Assembly (NCBI GenBank): GCA_023485205.1
Contig: JAMCZX010000012.1
Location: forward strand, 1 to 16,131
DNA length: 16,131 bases
Reading direction: 5' to 3'
DNA from: Candidatus Omnitrophota bacterium
GTDB taxonomy: Bacteria; Ratteibacteria; UBA8468; B48-G9; DTJG01
Both the position numbers and the translations under genes were made by a program. Shown here piece after piece: positions 15,138-16,131 of this stretch. The notes under the pieces are model-generated. The model was not told the origin of the DNA. It did no database searches and worked only from the letters and a program-made list of their open reading frames with translations. The number at the start of each line of letters is the position of its first letter. Position 1 is the stretch's first letter.

Positions 15138-16131
15138 TTATTCAGTACCACCAAGGTATAATAAACCAAATTCGTCTGGATTTTTAGAATCTGCAATTCC
15201 TTTAAATATTCCTATTGCGATTAATTTTTTTTGTTTTGAAAGATAATTCATTGTTGCGGCTATTCCTATCACCTGTCCGGCTTTTGGCGGATTTTGCATT
15301 CCTAATAATTTCCAGGGAATTGCAGCCTCATAAATAACTTTTGTCTGACCGTTTTTTAAATTTTCTTTTTTTGCAGTAAATTTTAATATATCAGGGGATA
15401 TTAAACCTATTGGAAATTTATCCGGATTAAAACTTATAGTTCTACATGTCTGAGGACCTTGTTTTGTTAAAGCAAAATCTATTTCACTATATCTTTTTAT
15501 TGAATTTGTATCAGCAACAGCATTTCCAGTTTTTTGTTGTTTTTTATATGGGTCTAAATTAAATGCAAGTTGAAGAGAATCTGCTGCCCATGTATTGTAT
15601 CCGGTATATGGCTGGGAAAAAACATCATAATATACCTCACAGGCAAAATATAAATATTTTTCATCCCATCCATATCTTAAATTTCCCCATGTTTGTTGGG
15701 GACCTGTATAATAGGGCGCTCCACGAACAACCCATTGTTTGCCTTTTAAAGTAATTGCAGGGATATTTTTCCAGGAAGAAAGATTCCCTGTCAGAAAAGG
15801 AGGACTTTTAAATTTTGGAGCTTGCAAAAAGTTTACAAGAAAGTTTTTTTTTATTTGATAACCATTATTACTTATAATTTTAATTGCTGTTTTATAGGAG
15901 AACACAGGATTGACATCTATATCTGAATAATTTATGTTAATAATTTTTTCTTGCTGGGGTAAAATAAATACTTCTGTTTGTTTATTTGAATTAGGAATAC
16001 CTTTTATTCTGACTTCTATATTCCCTTTGAATGGCTCATTTTGCTCTTCTTGAATTGCTATACTTAAACCCTTTTGGCTTCCTTTAAAAAATGGCTTTAC
16101 ATATTCTATGTTAATACCTAATTCTTTTGAT
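15138..16131 (-). CDS. C-terminal part of a protein with a CBM9-like domain (5' end outside window)
   Basis: The frame stays open from the stop at 15140 to the window edge, giving at least 330 residues; a GTG at 15905 is internal, because the codons upstream read as protein (for example NEPFKGNIEVRIKG, typical of a beta-sandwich domain). The C-terminal ~200 residues resemble family 9 carbohydrate-binding or DOMON-like modules: SSWKNIPAITL, WGNLRYGWDEKYLYFACEVYYDVF, WAADSLQLAFNLDP, YEAAIPWKLLG and PKAGQVIGIAATMNY. Such modules bind sugars at the ends or sides of polysaccharides. Whether the missing N-terminus holds a catalytic domain or a signal peptide cannot be seen. It heads the visible carbohydrate cluster. 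Confidence 0.8.
   Translation of the reverse strand, partial: SKELGINIEYVKPFFKGSQKGLSIAIQEEQNEPFKGNIEVRIKGIPNSNKQTEVFILPQQEKIININYSDIDVNPVFSYKTAIKIISNNGYQIKKNFLVNFLQAPKFKSPPFLTGNLSSWKNIPAITLKGKQWVVRGAPYYTGPQQTWGNLRYGWDEKYLYFACEVYYDVFSQPYTGYNTWAADSLQLAFNLDPYKKQQKTGNAVADTNSIKRYSEIDFALTKQGPQTCRTISFNPDKFPIGLISPDILKFTAKKENLKNGQTKVIYEAAIPWKLLGMQNPPKAGQVIGIAATMNYLSKQKKLIAIGIFKGIADSKNPDEFGLLYLGGTE

Noticed and set aside
15138..15905. A complete 255-residue gene starting at GTG 15905
   Set aside because: The frame continues open to the window edge with protein-like sequence, so the GTG is internal.

Overview
The window is an AT-rich bacterial segment with tight gene packing and mostly short or overlapping gene junctions. 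Strong Shine-Dalgarno sites stand before a few genes, including two that start with TTG. A 2-oxoacid:ferredoxin oxidoreductase points to an anaerobic or microaerobic lifestyle. The glycosidase/carbohydrate-binding cluster points to polysaccharide use. I cannot name the lineage; an uncultivated, fermentative candidate-phylum bacterium (Omnitrophota/PVC-like) would fit, but that is inference.

Layout. Plus strand, 1-5387: the 3' part of purL, then purQ, argB, argD and argF, i.e. purine synthesis followed by three arginine-pathway genes. purL/purQ, argB/argD and argD/argF overlap by 4-8 bases. A 14-base perfect palindrome lies before argB. All remaining genes are on the minus strand. Positions 5403-7041 hold a gerMN-domain gene followed by a secreted cell-wall amidase. 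Positions 7042-7396 hold no gene but contain two full units and the end of a third copy of a ~150-bp tandem repeat rich in hairpins. Positions 7397-11907 form one tight run, read korA, korB, a cytosolic histidine kinase, smpB and ssrA (tmRNA). Positions 11908-12052 hold a candidate korA promoter with a pair of 12-base direct repeats. Positions 12053-16131 hold a carbohydrate cluster: a CBM9-like protein (5' end outside the window), a GH29-like hydrolase and a GHL6-like hydrolase.

The most notable result is a complete one-piece tmRNA gene at 7744-7397 (minus), which no open reading frame reveals. It has a paired acceptor stem with the G-U pair typical of alanine charging, four pseudoknots, and a tag frame ATTANFMAA. 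Its 5' end lies inside the last codons of smpB on the same strand, so the smpB stop codon is part of the tmRNA. If the two are co-transcribed, trimming the tmRNA 5' end would leave a stopless smpB message, which is itself a tmRNA substrate. The last 23 bases of the tmRNA gene are also copied twice downstream as part of the tandem repeat.
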